64,000 bases of DNA from Paenibacillus pinistramenti (GTDB lineage Bacteria; Bacillota; Bacilli; Paenibacillales; Paenibacillaceae): positions 1 to 64,000 of the forward strand of contig NZ_VAWG01000010.1 in the NCBI RefSeq assembly GCF_005869875.1, written 5' to 3'. Positions 47,413-55,888 of this stretch are shown in pieces. Both the position numbers and the translations under genes were made by a program. Position 1 is the stretch's first letter. Every line of letters begins with the position of its first letter. The notes beneath the pieces were generated by a model. The model made no database searches and was not told the DNA's origin. It saw nothing but the letters and a program-made list of their open reading frames with translations.

Positions 47413-48360
47413 ATGATCTATAATATCTATTTCGATGAAGCAAATAAAATTGACCAGCCGGGAAAGGCGAATTCATATTACGGTGCGTATGGCGGCAGTG
47501 AACAGGCAATGGCGGGCATAACGCAGACGATTCAACGCATATATGAAGAACTGGGAACCAAGAGTGAATTGCATTTCAGAGAATACAATCATGATCAGCA
47601 CTTGAAGAAATACTTCAAGGTTCTTAACTACATTATCAACCAGGATGTTAATATCAATATCTTGATTGTTAATAATGCAGAAGCTCAAAGTGTCGCTGAG
47701 CAGCTAAACTTAACTATGATGGAACTGCGAAATCTATTCTATATCAAAATTCCTGAAAGATTGTTCTACGGAGTGACACGTCATTTGCAGGGTCAGGTGA
47801 ACGTTAACATTAAGATTGACCACAATGATGAATACGATACGTTAGGACTACATTCAAAAATCAAAGAGCAGATGAATGCCCACTCTGTATACCGGAGCAA
47901 AAGGTACAAAATTGCATCTGTTGAGTCGGAAGAATCGCATGAGTCTATCCCTCTGCAAATCATTGATACATTTATGGGAATTGTAGTGTTCTTGATGGAA
48001 CAAAGCTATAAGGGGGATTCAAACGCAACTCAGATTAAGAGTGATTTGGTGTATCGCTTTTTATCACAAGGTAGTAATGTGGATCGGTTTATAAAACAGA
48101 TCAAGTTGTATTCATGGGACGGCAATGAGAATTTGTCAGAACTGCCTATAGGCAATTACATATCTCAATTTATGGTGTACAAGGCTCGTTACGATGTTTC
48201 TGAAATAGCCAAACTTCAGGCGATTATGTTGAAGAACCCAGATTTAACTGCAAAAGAATATCGTAAGCTGATGGAGTACCCTAATACGTTGGCACGTATG
48301 CTGCTGGGTTATAAGGATGAAGTTGAGGGCAGGGGTAGGAATTATTCATTGGTGCAGTAG
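47413..48360 (+). CDS. DUF3800-like protein
   Basis: 315 residues. The N-terminal MIYNIYFDEANKI with an acidic residue at strand 1, the central IKIDHNDEYD and the later PLQIIDTFMGIVVFLMEQ recall the DUF3800 family, which has an RNase H-like fold and is often found in mobile or defence regions; function unknown. LHFREYN near residue 53 fits too. A+T-rich with different codon use from the flanks, so probably acquired. Weak ribosome site GGGATGTG. It is the first gene after ssrA. Confidence 0.65.
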   Translation: MIYNIYFDEANKIDQPGKANSYYGAYGGSEQAMAGITQTIQRIYEELGTKSELHFREYNHDQHLKKYFKVLNYIINQDVNINILIVNNAEAQSVAEQLNLTMMELRNLFYIKIPERLFYGVTRHLQGQVNVNIKIDHNDEYDTLGLHSKIKEQMNAHSVYRSKRYKIASVESEESHESIPLQIIDTFMGIVVFLMEQSYKGDSNATQIKSDLVYRFLSQGSNVDRFIKQIKLYSWDGNENLSELPIGNYISQFMVYKARYDVSEIAKLQAIMLKNPDLTAKEYRKLMEYPNTLARMLLGYKDEVEGRGRNYSLVQ

Positions 48361-48486
48361 AATAGAGTGTATAGAATGTTCTTTTGGTAAATGACTCTAG
48401 CTTTCCCTATGCACCTTTACAACCTTGCGGAGAGGAATTTAAAAAAGCAAACAGCTTATGATAACTGGATCTCTCCGCTGTTTATG

Positions 48487-48657
48487 TTACTCACTTGAAG
48501 TATTATATTTAATTTCGTCTGCAGATCTTGGACGATTACGGGATAGGGACCAACCCTCTTCGATTGTCTTTACTCGAAATTTTGCAACAGCGAGATTCAC
48601 ATTAGGATTACTTTTGCTTAACCTGCTTTCAATATCTTGAAGAGAAAGCTTTCGCAT
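48487..48657 (-). CDS. Small protein, unknown
   Basis: 56 residues beginning MRKLSLQDIESRLSK. On the minus strand GGAGGG lies 5-6 bases before this ATG, which favours a real gene; the frame extends 10 codons further upstream without a site. Charged, no membrane segment. Not recognised. Convergent with the DUF3800-like gene; between them GCGGAGAG (48427-48434) pairs with CTCTCCGC (48471-48478) as a possible terminator. Confidence 0.5.
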   Translation of the reverse strand: MRKLSLQDIESRLSKSNPNVNLAVAKFRVKTIEEGWSLSRNRPRSADEIKYNTSSE

Positions 48658-48964
48658 AGGATCCCTCCATTCAATCTGTAGTACCATTATATGCGAACCC
48701 GTAAATTTTAACTATTAATAATGGTGGAGTCAGGCTCTTCCGTCATTTTGTGACCAACCCCATTTGTTTTGACAGGGATTTTACCGGGCCTGGGCTGTGG
48801 GGCTTGCCGAATCCTATAAAGCTATGTTTCTGGATCAATAAAGCTATTCAATTATAATAAAATGAAAGCAGCTCATGTATGGATTCTCCTGTAGACGCGA
48901 ATCCATACATGAGCTTTTTATTTTTTAAGCGTCACACTATATATCATGACATCACTGAAAATTC
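48658..48964. other. Intergenic region with strong bidirectional terminator
   Basis: At 48871-48914 a perfect 16-bp stem (GCTCATGTATGGATTC and its complement, loop of 12) is followed by TTTTTATTTTTT. It terminates the VOC gene or marks the island end. The remaining 200 bases hold no gene that I can support. Confidence 0.75.
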
Positions 48965-49360
48965 CTACTTCGCATTCTCATCCGGCTGGTGAATCCCGAA
49001 AAGGTTGCCTTCGGGGTCGATATAGTACCCCTGCCAGGCCATGCCGGGCAGCGCGTACTTTGGCAGGGCGACATTGCCGCCGTGCTGGAGGATTTTTGCT
49101 TCGGTGGAGTCGTAATCTTCTACGCCCATGGTACAAGCGTAGCCGTTCAGGGCCTTGCCGGGTTCCGGAGAAGCGCCCTGGCGCTGCACTAACGCTCCGT
49201 TAATCCCGGGCTCGCTGGCATCGCCTGTTACGGCTCCGAAATAAGGCATTCCGGCATAGCCGCTCCAGTCCTCAAAGGTCCAACTGAATACCTCTCCGTA
49301 AAACTGCTTGGCACGCTCCATATCCTCTACATGAATCTCGAAATGAACTAATCTGCCCAT
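48965..49360 (-). CDS. VOC-family (glyoxalase-like) protein
   Basis: 131 residues with the vicinal-oxygen-chelate repeat: VHFEIHVEDMERAKQFYGEVF at the N-terminus with a metal-ligand His, and the second half ending YYIDPEGNLFGIHQPDE with the ligand Glu region. Substrate unknown; the family includes glyoxalases, resistance proteins and demethylubiquinone-type enzymes. ATG with GAGGAGGAGAAC on the minus strand. Returns to the G+C level of the core genome. Confidence 0.88.
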   Translation of the reverse strand: MGRLVHFEIHVEDMERAKQFYGEVFSWTFEDWSGYAGMPYFGAVTGDASEPGINGALVQRQGASPEPGKALNGYACTMGVEDYDSTEAKILQHGGNVALPKYALPGMAWQGYYIDPEGNLFGIHQPDENAK

Positions 49361-49680
49361 GTTCTCCTCCTCTTAATAGCTGGCTTGGGATTTTCCGTAT
49401 GAAGCCGGTAGGAACCTGATAGTAACTTGATAGACAATCTGATAGGAACCTTTGGTGATTATTCTTCTGTGACTCTTCTGTGATTCTTCTGTGACTCTTC
49501 TGTGATTTTTATATGATCCTTGTAAGATTCTTGCTGGAGATTGGTTTCTCCTTCTCCATTATGGAGAGGAATATCCGAAAATATTCAAATTAGGAACGAA
49601 TTTTTCTGCGTAGACCGCAGGCCGGGCTCTATATAATATAGAGGCAGAGGTACTATTTTTGGAGAAGGAAGGGTTCCAGT
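49361..49680. repeat. Intergenic region with 4 x 11-base tandem repeat
   Basis: At 49463-49506 the unit TCTTCTGTGAY occurs four times, alternating C and T at the last base. Upstream, GATAGGAACCT-like motifs repeat loosely. Nothing else is recognised; ATATAATATA near 49630 may be a promoter -10 for the esterase. Confidence 0.75.
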
Positions 49681-50754
49681 ATGCCAGGAGAAGCTCAAAG
49701 CTATAAGGCGACGGAGGAGCATGTCAAAATTATCGGGCGGACCTGCTATTATAATGATGCGCTTTGGCTGGCGTTGTCCGGAGGGGGAGTGGAGTTTGCT
49801 CTTTATGGTAAGAAGGCGGAAGTGGTCTTGAGGGGTGATCAGACGGCGGACGGCGGAGATCAGTTTGCCCGGATTGGCATTTATGTGAATGGGGAACGTG
49901 TTGTTGATGATTTGATGAATAAGCCTTTGAAGACCTATACCGTGTTTGAAAGCGATACCGAGCAGGAGGTCACGGTCAGAATCATTAAACTGTCTGAAGC
50001 GGCGATGTCTACCGTGGGGATTCAGGAGATTAAAGGGAGTGCTAAAGCGGGGATTAGGCCTGCTCCTGAAAAAGTACATAAAATCGAATTTATCGGCGAC
50101 TCGATTACCTGCGGCTATGGGGTGGATGATGATAACGAACTGCATCCTTTTTCTACGGCTACCGAGGATGTCACGAAGGCTTATGCTTACCTAACCGCCC
50201 AAGCGCTTCGCGCGGATTACAGCATGGTGGCGTACAGCGGCTATGGAATCATATCCGGATATACGGTTAACGGGCATAAGCTGACCACGCACCTGCTGCC
50301 CGATTATTATGACAAAGCTGCCAAGTCGGAGGGGAGATTTGACGGCACTTTGGATCCGCTGACCCTCGGCTGGGATTTTAACAGGTTTGTGCCTGATCTG
50401 ATCGTGATCAATCTGGGGACCAATGATGATTCCTACACTCAGGACGACCCTGCTAAGCAGGCGGAATATGCCGGGCAGTATACCCGATTCCTTAAACAGG
50501 TCAGAGCCCGTAATCCGCAGGCGAAATTGCTTTGTACGCTCGGAATCATGGGAGACCGGCTGTATCCTTGTGTGGAGCAAGCGGTCAGCAATTATTCAGA
50601 GGAGACAGGCGACCGGAATATCGCGGTGATGAAGTTTGACGTTCAGCTCGCTTCGGACGGGTACGCAGCCGACTGGCACCCTTCAGCAGCCACTCATGCC
50701 AAAGCGGCGGAGAAGCTGACTGCCTATATTAAAGAGCTTATGAAATGGCAGTGA
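49681..50754 (+). CDS. Carbohydrate esterase 2-like SGNH hydrolase
   Basis: 357 residues. An N-terminal beta-rich jelly-roll domain (about 15-125, starting VKIIGRTCYYNDALWLALSG) is followed by an SGNH esterase domain: FIGDSITCGYG with Ser141, LGTNDDSY, and DWHPS with Asp331 and His333. This two-domain layout is that of CE2 deacetylases acting on acetylated plant polysaccharides. No signal peptide, so it probably acts on imported acetylated oligosaccharides. Start ATG with GGAGAAGGAAGGG. Confidence 0.88.
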   Translation: MPGEAQSYKATEEHVKIIGRTCYYNDALWLALSGGGVEFALYGKKAEVVLRGDQTADGGDQFARIGIYVNGERVVDDLMNKPLKTYTVFESDTEQEVTVRIIKLSEAAMSTVGIQEIKGSAKAGIRPAPEKVHKIEFIGDSITCGYGVDDDNELHPFSTATEDVTKAYAYLTAQALRADYSMVAYSGYGIISGYTVNGHKLTTHLLPDYYDKAAKSEGRFDGTLDPLTLGWDFNRFVPDLIVINLGTNDDSYTQDDPAKQAEYAGQYTRFLKQVRARNPQAKLLCTLGIMGDRLYPCVEQAVSNYSEETGDRNIAVMKFDVQLASDGYAADWHPSAATHAKAAEKLTAYIKELMKWQ

Positions 50755-50861
50755 TTTGTAATTATTGCCTCTAATTAGTCGGTTTTAGTTGATTTTACCC
50801 GATTTATTCCGCTAAACTAATGGAGATAGTTTTGATATCAAAAGCAGGGGGATAATCGGAT

Positions 50862-51677
50862 ATGAGGATGGAGTCATTAACTAGTCTGATTGAGGTGGTT
50901 CCGGTCATTAAAGAAGCCATCCCTTCGGACTTGTCCATCGCGGTATGTGACAGAGAAAAATTTATAGCCTACTGGCCCGGGGATACGGTTCGCCTGCCGA
51001 TTGAAGCAGGCCAGCTTCTGAACGATAATGAACCGTTAGCAGAAGCGATCAGAGAGAACATCGTCCTGAAAGCGGACGTTCCGGCTGAGTTCTACGGATT
51101 TGAATTTACGGGGACGGCTTCCCCGCTTCATGACCAGAACGGGAATGTCATCGGCGGGATTGCAGTGCAGGTGCGCAGGCAAAGCGAATTAAGAGATATA
51201 TCCGACCGCATCTCCAATTCCCTGTCGCAGGCGAGCGACGAGCTGGGGGTAGTGGCAAAAGGGTCCGTGACCCTGGCTGATTTTACGGAGGATCTGCTGA
51301 ATTTTGCGAAAGAAACGGTGGACCAGGTGAACAAGACGGATCAGATCATCTCGATTGTTAAAGGTGTGGCGGATCAGACCAATCTGCTGGGCATTAATGC
51401 TGCAATCGAGGCTGCGCATGCGGGGGATGCGGGGCGTGGATTCGGCGTCGTTGCGAATGAAATCCGGAAGCTGTCGAGCGCAACAGTTGCGTCAACCAAA
51501 GAGGTTCAAGAGACTTTAAAGAATTTCAGAAGTGCGACCGTCCGCATTGAAGAAGCCATTGAGCGGATAATGGAAGTAGTAACAGGGCAAGCGGCTTCAT
51601 CACAGCAAATCTCATCGTTCATAGAAGAGGTACATAGAATGTCTGAGAAGTTAAACCAGTACGCCCAGAAGCTTTAA
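50862..51677 (+). CDS. Soluble methyl-accepting chemotaxis-like protein
   Basis: 271 residues with no membrane segment. The N-terminal about 105 residues resemble a small PAS-like sensor ([19 protein letters not shown], and [18 protein letters not shown]). The C-terminal part is a short signalling coiled coil with the conserved tip [18 protein letters not shown] and [15 protein letters not shown]. Similar in size to the cytoplasmic receptor YfmS of Bacillus. ATG after AGGGGG. Followed by the terminator at 51691. The sensed signal is unknown. Confidence 0.88.
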   Translation: MRMESLTSLIEVVPVIKEAIPSDLSIAVCDREKFIAYWPGDTVRLPIEAGQLLNDNEPLAEAIRENIVLKADVPAEFYGFEFTGTASPLHDQNGNVIGGIAVQVRRQSELRDISDRISNSLSQASDELGVVAKGSVTLADFTEDLLNFAKETVDQVNKTDQIISIVKGVADQTNLLGINAAIEAAHAGDAGRGFGVVANEIRKLSSATVASTKEVQETLKNFRSATVRIEEAIERIMEVVTGQAASSQQISSFIEEVHRMSEKLNQYAQKL

Positions 51678-51690
51678 AAATAGCCTAAAC

Positions 51691-51722
51691 AAGCCTCTGC
51701 GCTCACCGCAGGGGCTTATTGT
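51691..51722 (+). terminator. Terminator after the chemoreceptor gene
   Basis: AAGCCTCTGCG / CGCAGGGGCTT stem, then ATTGTTATTG. Confidence 0.8.
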
Positions 51723-51789
51723 TATTGTATGATGAAAGCCAAGGTACCCAGGGGGTGGCGATCCGGGTGTTGTCCCTGCCCCAAGCTTC

Positions 51790-52419
51790 TTAGGACTCCA
51801 GGGCTTCCCTCGTAATCTGTTCAATATCAATAGGCGATCTGGCGCCTTCGGTCACCATATCGGGCAGAATATGCTTGAGGAAGTAATCTACACAGTGCAG
51901 GTCGATGCTTTTAATCTTGATCAGCGCGTTCCGGTACATGAGCACAAATTCTTTCTCCATATTGCCTAACTGAAGCTCGATGAACGCCTCATAAATTTGA
52001 TCGAGTTTATCGGCTACCTCTAATATTTTTCCCTCGACCGATTCGTCCTTGCCTTCACGGAGCTGTCTGCGGAAGATGGGCTGAAATTCTCCTGGAATAT
52101 GCTCTTCAATAAAATGAGCCACCATCCGCTCTTCGACCTGCTGCAGCATGGACCGGAGCTCCAGAGAGTGATGTTTGACAGGCGTCTTAATGTCCCCGAT
52201 AAAAATCTCCCCGTAATCATGGCTGCTCGTAATCTCATACAGCTTCTTCCAGTCCACAGGAACGCCGTGGCTTTCTTCAATGTCTGCTAAGGTTTTGGCA
52301 TATTGAATCACCTTCCAGGAGTGTTCGGCTACACTATGATCCTGGAATTTGAACTTGCCGGGGCAGCGGATAATCCGCTCCAAATCGGTTAAGGACTGAA
52401 AATAGGCGTGAATTCCCAT
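51790..52419 (-). CDS. HD-domain hydrolase (YfbR-like)
   Basis: 209 residues. HD-domain metal ligands appear as HSVAEHSWKV, SSHDYGEIFIGD and the later Asp in LEVADKLDQIYEAF, the pattern of the YfbR/COG1896 group of 5'-nucleotidases. Start ATG 52419, with AGGAAAGGAAA just upstream, is preferred over ATG 52440. Monocistronic. Confidence 0.86.
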   Translation of the reverse strand: MGIHAYFQSLTDLERIIRCPGKFKFQDHSVAEHSWKVIQYAKTLADIEESHGVPVDWKKLYEITSSHDYGEIFIGDIKTPVKHHSLELRSMLQQVEERMVAHFIEEHIPGEFQPIFRRQLREGKDESVEGKILEVADKLDQIYEAFIELQLGNMEKEFVLMYRNALIKIKSIDLHCVDYFLKHILPDMVTEGARSPIDIEQITREALES

Positions 52420-52571
52420 AGTGAAATTTCCTTTCCTCATCTGCGAAATGAACTCTATTCTTTATAGTGTATCCAATCTTTGTTATCAGATAATAAAGTT
52501 TGAAGTGCGATTCTCTTTCCCATTTTGTATAAATAATGCCGGAGACGGCCTTTCTGTTAAAAATAAACGGT

Positions 52572-52608
52572 TAAAAATAAAAGAAGCCGCGCACGATTGC
52601 GGGCTTCA
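52572..52608 (-). terminator. Terminator after the TIR-like gene
   Basis: On the minus strand GAAGCCCGC-AATCGT-GCGCGGCTTC is followed by TTTTATTTTT. Confidence 0.8.
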
Positions 52609-52696
52609 TAAGGATAAATCTGATTGGGCTGCCGGGCGCATCATGGCTTCCCTGAACAATTAACAAGGCGTTGATCCTCCCGCTGGAGGAAGTCAG

Positions 52697-53443
52697 TTAC
52701 TGCAGCTGCAGGCCAAACGAAGGCTCCGTCCGGATAAAATAGTTGTTTCTTACCTCGGCTGTCCAGTTAGCCAATACTTCTCTCCACTGCACCGTATTGA
52801 AAAAGTCCTCCGCGGATTGATTCCCCGAATCCCATTCCACAAAAATATTCAGCGGACTAACGCCGCCCGTCCAGAGTCCGGTGCTGGTATCCGTTCCTTT
52901 CTCCCGGACCAGCAGAATCGGCAATCCGAATTGAAACGCCATGGAAGGCTCAATTTGGAGGAAAACCGACCCCTGCCAAAAAGGCTCTGTCGTGGGAATC
53001 GAGCCGGCATTTGTGCCTGTGATTTCAACTTCAAATCTGCGGAAATTAATAGCCAGCATGCCATAGCTGGAGAATACCAGCCGGCGGATGTTGGGCAATA
53101 CCGTCTCCGTGTACTGCTCACTTGCAGGAAGAGTACGGGGGAACAGAAGTGCTCCCTCAATTTCAGCAATGAGACGGTCGAAGAAGGATTGCTGCAGGCT
53201 GTTTAACGTATTGCTCGTGCTCAGGAAGACAGGGATGCGAAAGGCGCGGTCGATACATTCCTCCATGGCTGCGATGGCGGTGACAGGGGGTTTGGCGTCT
53301 GCTTTACTAATGCCTGAGGAAGAGGAAACGCTCACCGGGAGCTGCTTGCTCCGCGAGGCGGGAAATTTCTCCAGCTTGGTGATCGGAGGGTGCTGCTTTA
53401 ACGGAAACTGCCGGGCTTTGTTCTTTGCATAAAGTGGGCTCAT
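52697..53443 (-). CDS. Lone protein with TIR/deoxyribosyltransferase-like pattern
   Basis: 248 residues; I cannot name the family. After a Ser/Lys-rich N-terminus (about 1-65) there is an alternating strand/helix pattern: strand IPVFLST (70-76), LFPRTL (100-105), a short strand LAINFRRF (130-137), then QIEPSMAFQFGLPILLVREKG with Glu165 placed before a helix and a strand. This is the arrangement seen in TIR-like and nucleoside 2-deoxyribosyltransferase-like folds, where such a Glu is catalytic. Starts at ATG 53443 after AAGGAG. Stands alone, with its own terminator. Confidence 0.5.
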   Translation of the reverse strand: MSPLYAKNKARQFPLKQHPPITKLEKFPASRSKQLPVSVSSSSGISKADAKPPVTAIAAMEECIDRAFRIPVFLSTSNTLNSLQQSFFDRLIAEIEGALLFPRTLPASEQYTETVLPNIRRLVFSSYGMLAINFRRFEVEITGTNAGSIPTTEPFWQGSVFLQIEPSMAFQFGLPILLVREKGTDTSTGLWTGGVSPLNIFVEWDSGNQSAEDFFNTVQWREVLANWTAEVRNNYFIRTEPSFGLQLQ

Positions 53444-53562
53444 CATGATCTCCTTAATCGGTAATTTTAAACTTACCTCACTTTATGTGCGTCCGCCTAT
53501 TCCGGGAACTTGTCTCGGATATGCTTGCCGGCTGTTTTGCCTGTCCTCCCGAATGGTGATAA

Positions 53563-53602
53563 GGTATGAGGGTATGAAGGTATGAAGGTATGAAGGTATG
53601 AG
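53563..53602. repeat. Five tandem copies of GGTATGAR
   Basis: GGTATGAG, three GGTATGAA and GGTATGAG head to tail, 45 bases upstream of the aldo/keto reductase start. A simple-sequence tract that can change length; it could affect promoter spacing. Confidence 0.9.
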
Positions 53603-53646
53603 GGCAAGTTCATCCTAAAGCAAGTACATAGAAGGAGGCATCCGAT

Positions 53647-54486
53647 ATGAATCCGATTCCTGAACTCATTTTGAACGATGGCCTTAAGATTCCGCAGATC
53701 GGGCTGGGAACCTACATGCTCAAAGGCCGGGACGGCGCCAGAGCCATGGCGGGGGCGATTGACGCCGGATACCGGCTGCTGGACAGCGCATTTAACTATG
53801 AAAATGAAGGGGCGCTCGGGGAGGCAATCCGCATGAGCTCCGTGCCGCGGGAAGAGCTGCTGATCTGCTCGAAGCTGCCGGGACGCCGCCAGGCTTACGA
53901 CCAGGCGCTGGTCACGATTGAAGAGTCGTTGTTCCGGGCGGGGCTCGACTACTATGATCTCTATTTGATCCATTGGCCGAATCCAAAGACGGACCGTTAC
54001 GTGGAGGCCTGGCAGGCCATGATTGAAGCCAAGAAGCGCGGATATATCCGCTCCATCGGGGTGTGCAATTTCTTGCCGGAGCACAATGACCGGATCATCC
54101 GGGAGACCGGGGTTGTGCCAAGCTTGAACCAGGTCGAGCTGCATCCGTTCTTCAACCAGGCGTATCAGCGGGAGAAGGATGCCGAGCACGGCATCGTGAC
54201 GGAGTCCTGGAGCCCGCTCGGCCGCGGTCACAGCGTTCTGCAGGATGAGAAGATCGGCCAAATCGCCGCCGCGCACGGCAAGACGAACACGCAGGTCATC
54301 CTGCGCTGGCATGTGCAGCTGGGTGCGGTTCCGATTCCGAAGGCCGGCTCGCTGGAGCATCAAATCGAGAACTTGAGCATCTTTGACTTCGAGCTGTCGG
54401 AGGAGGAAATGAGCGTCCTCTCCGGCTTCAGCCGCGAGGACGGCCGCTTATGGAACCAGGACCCGGCGGTTTATGAGGAGTTTTGA
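53647..54486 (+). CDS. Aldo/keto reductase
   Basis: 279 residues, NADPH-dependent (beta/alpha)8 barrel. N-terminal GLKIPQIGLGTYML, AIDAGYRLLDSAFNYENE with the catalytic Asp and Tyr, YYDLYLIHWPNP with the catalytic His, SIGVCNF and the NADPH-binding IPKAG segment. Close to the 2,5-diketogluconate reductase/YtbE group. ATG with AGAAGGAGGC. Followed by the ABC pseudogene in convergent orientation. Confidence 0.92.
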   Translation: MNPIPELILNDGLKIPQIGLGTYMLKGRDGARAMAGAIDAGYRLLDSAFNYENEGALGEAIRMSSVPREELLICSKLPGRRQAYDQALVTIEESLFRAGLDYYDLYLIHWPNPKTDRYVEAWQAMIEAKKRGYIRSIGVCNFLPEHNDRIIRETGVVPSLNQVELHPFFNQAYQREKDAEHGIVTESWSPLGRGHSVLQDEKIGQIAAAHGKTNTQVILRWHVQLGAVPIPKAGSLEHQIENLSIFDFELSEEEMSVLSGFSREDGRLWNQDPAVYEEF

Positions 54487-54503
54487 GACCTTTTTAGGCT
54501 TTT

Positions 54504-55631
54504 TTAGGCCAGCTGCCCTTTGTGCCGCAGGAGAGTTGTTCCCTCCTCTTCACGGTCTCCAATATGCAGCACTCCGTCAAACCGCTCCAAATATGCCGGG
54601 TCCCAATCGTGGGTAATGACGATTCTTGTGATGCCTTGCAGGCTGAAGATGTACTGATTGATAAGTTCCGCATATTTAACAATAGGGTGCCTTCGTAGCC
54701 CGTATAATAGTTGAGCAGCAGTTTGGCCAAAGTGGATTTGCCGCGGCCGCTTTCCCCGGTGATGGCGTAAATTTTTCCGGGCTCCATTTCAAAGCTCAAA
54801 TTCTGAAACAAGGTTCGGATCTGCTCGGAGGCGGCGTATTTGAAACCAAAGGTCACCTGGTCAAAAATAACGGATGCGCCCTGCGCAGCAGGCTCCTGTT
54901 CAGAAAGGGCAGGAGATGCAGGCGTTTCAGAGGCTGGCTCCGTCTTTAGTTCAGGCTTCATTCCCCCTATTTCCAGAGCAATTTTCTGCTGGATGTCCGT
55001 GGTTGAGCGCAGGACGGCGAGTTTTTGGGAGAGGGTATTAATCGGCTGAAAGACAGAGTTAAGCAGCTGGATCGCGGCAATCAGCTCCCCAATTGTAATC
55101 TCTCCCCGGATCACCAGGTAACCGCCCACACCAATTCACCCGGTATGAGAAATCAATCCGCTGACAGCGCTCACCTCTCCAACAAAGGACTCCATGGAGC
55201 GCGCTCGAAACCTGCTGTCCTGCTGCTGGTCCGTTTCTACTGTAAATCGATTAAGGAAGCGGGAGATGCGGTTATTAATGATTATGGTCTCTGCTCCTTC
55301 GACGAGCTCCTTAACTCCAAAGATATATTTTTCGTTGGATTGTGAAAGTTTGACCTGGTATTTGGCGAGCAGAGAACGGTTCAAGACCTCTGCGAAGAAT
55401 TCCGCGCATAAGCCCCTTCTTCAGCAGCGCTGAGGACCGGGTGACAAAGCGCATCCGGAAGATAATCGCGCAGCCGGTTAAACACAAGTTCAGGAGCAGC
55501 AGGGCAATAATGATATAAACGTTGTGCAGCAGCGAATTCAGATTAGAGCTGGAGGCACTGTCAATGACTTTACCCAGAACGATGGCAAAATAAGCCTCGA
55601 TTGCTGCAGGTTCATAGGAGCTTGATCTCAT
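54504..55631 (-). pseudogene. Decayed ABC exporter (permease-ATPase), frameshifted and deleted
   Basis: Pieces of one ABC half-transporter in at least three frames. Permease piece 55631-55311 with two hydrophobic stretches (IIALLLLNLCLTGCAIIF) continues, after a frame change, into 55384-55136 (ending ISHTG then stop), then into 55129-54494 with ERGEITIGELIAAIQ-like linker and Walker A ITGESGRGKST. After that the frame shifts again and VITHDWDPAYLERF, an H-loop region, is found directly. The signature motif and Walker B (about 100 residues) are deleted. Not functional. Probably an exporter of bacteriocin or peptide type. Confidence 0.85.
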
Positions 55632-55822
55632 TTCTTATGTATTTGGCGGAATAAAGGATTATCTATTTTGTAGAAATGGAATAATATTACTTACTATATT
55701 GGAAAATAAGACTGCAAAAAGATGAGCAATTTCACACGATTAAGCTCATCATCATAAATCATTAGTAATTGGGCCTGCTTCCGCCATCATTTGTTAATCG
55801 AATGGTGGCTTTTTGGTTAAAA

Positions 55823-55851
55823 CGAAACCATAGCCTGTTATTTTCTGTATG
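55823..55851 (+). promoter_or_regulatory. Possible sigma-W-type promoter of pspA
   Basis: CGAAAC (55823-55828), then 16-17 bases and TGTATGA, 38 bases before the GTG start. It resembles the ECF sigma-W consensus TGAAAC-N16-CGTA, which drives pspA-ydjGHI in B. subtilis. The match is imperfect, so moderate confidence. Confidence 0.45.
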
Positions 55852-55888
55852 ATAAAGATACATGCAAAAGTTCGAGGAGGGAGCACGC

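Noticed and set aside
47171-47416. 81-residue frame upstream of the DUF3800-like gene
   Set aside because: TTG start without ribosome site, Lys/Arg low complexity, spans the small repeats.
46930-48930. Search for a duplicated ssrA 3' end (attachment site)
   Set aside because: I looked for GGTTCGACTCCCCTCGCC-like copies downstream and saw none, so no att pair is claimed.
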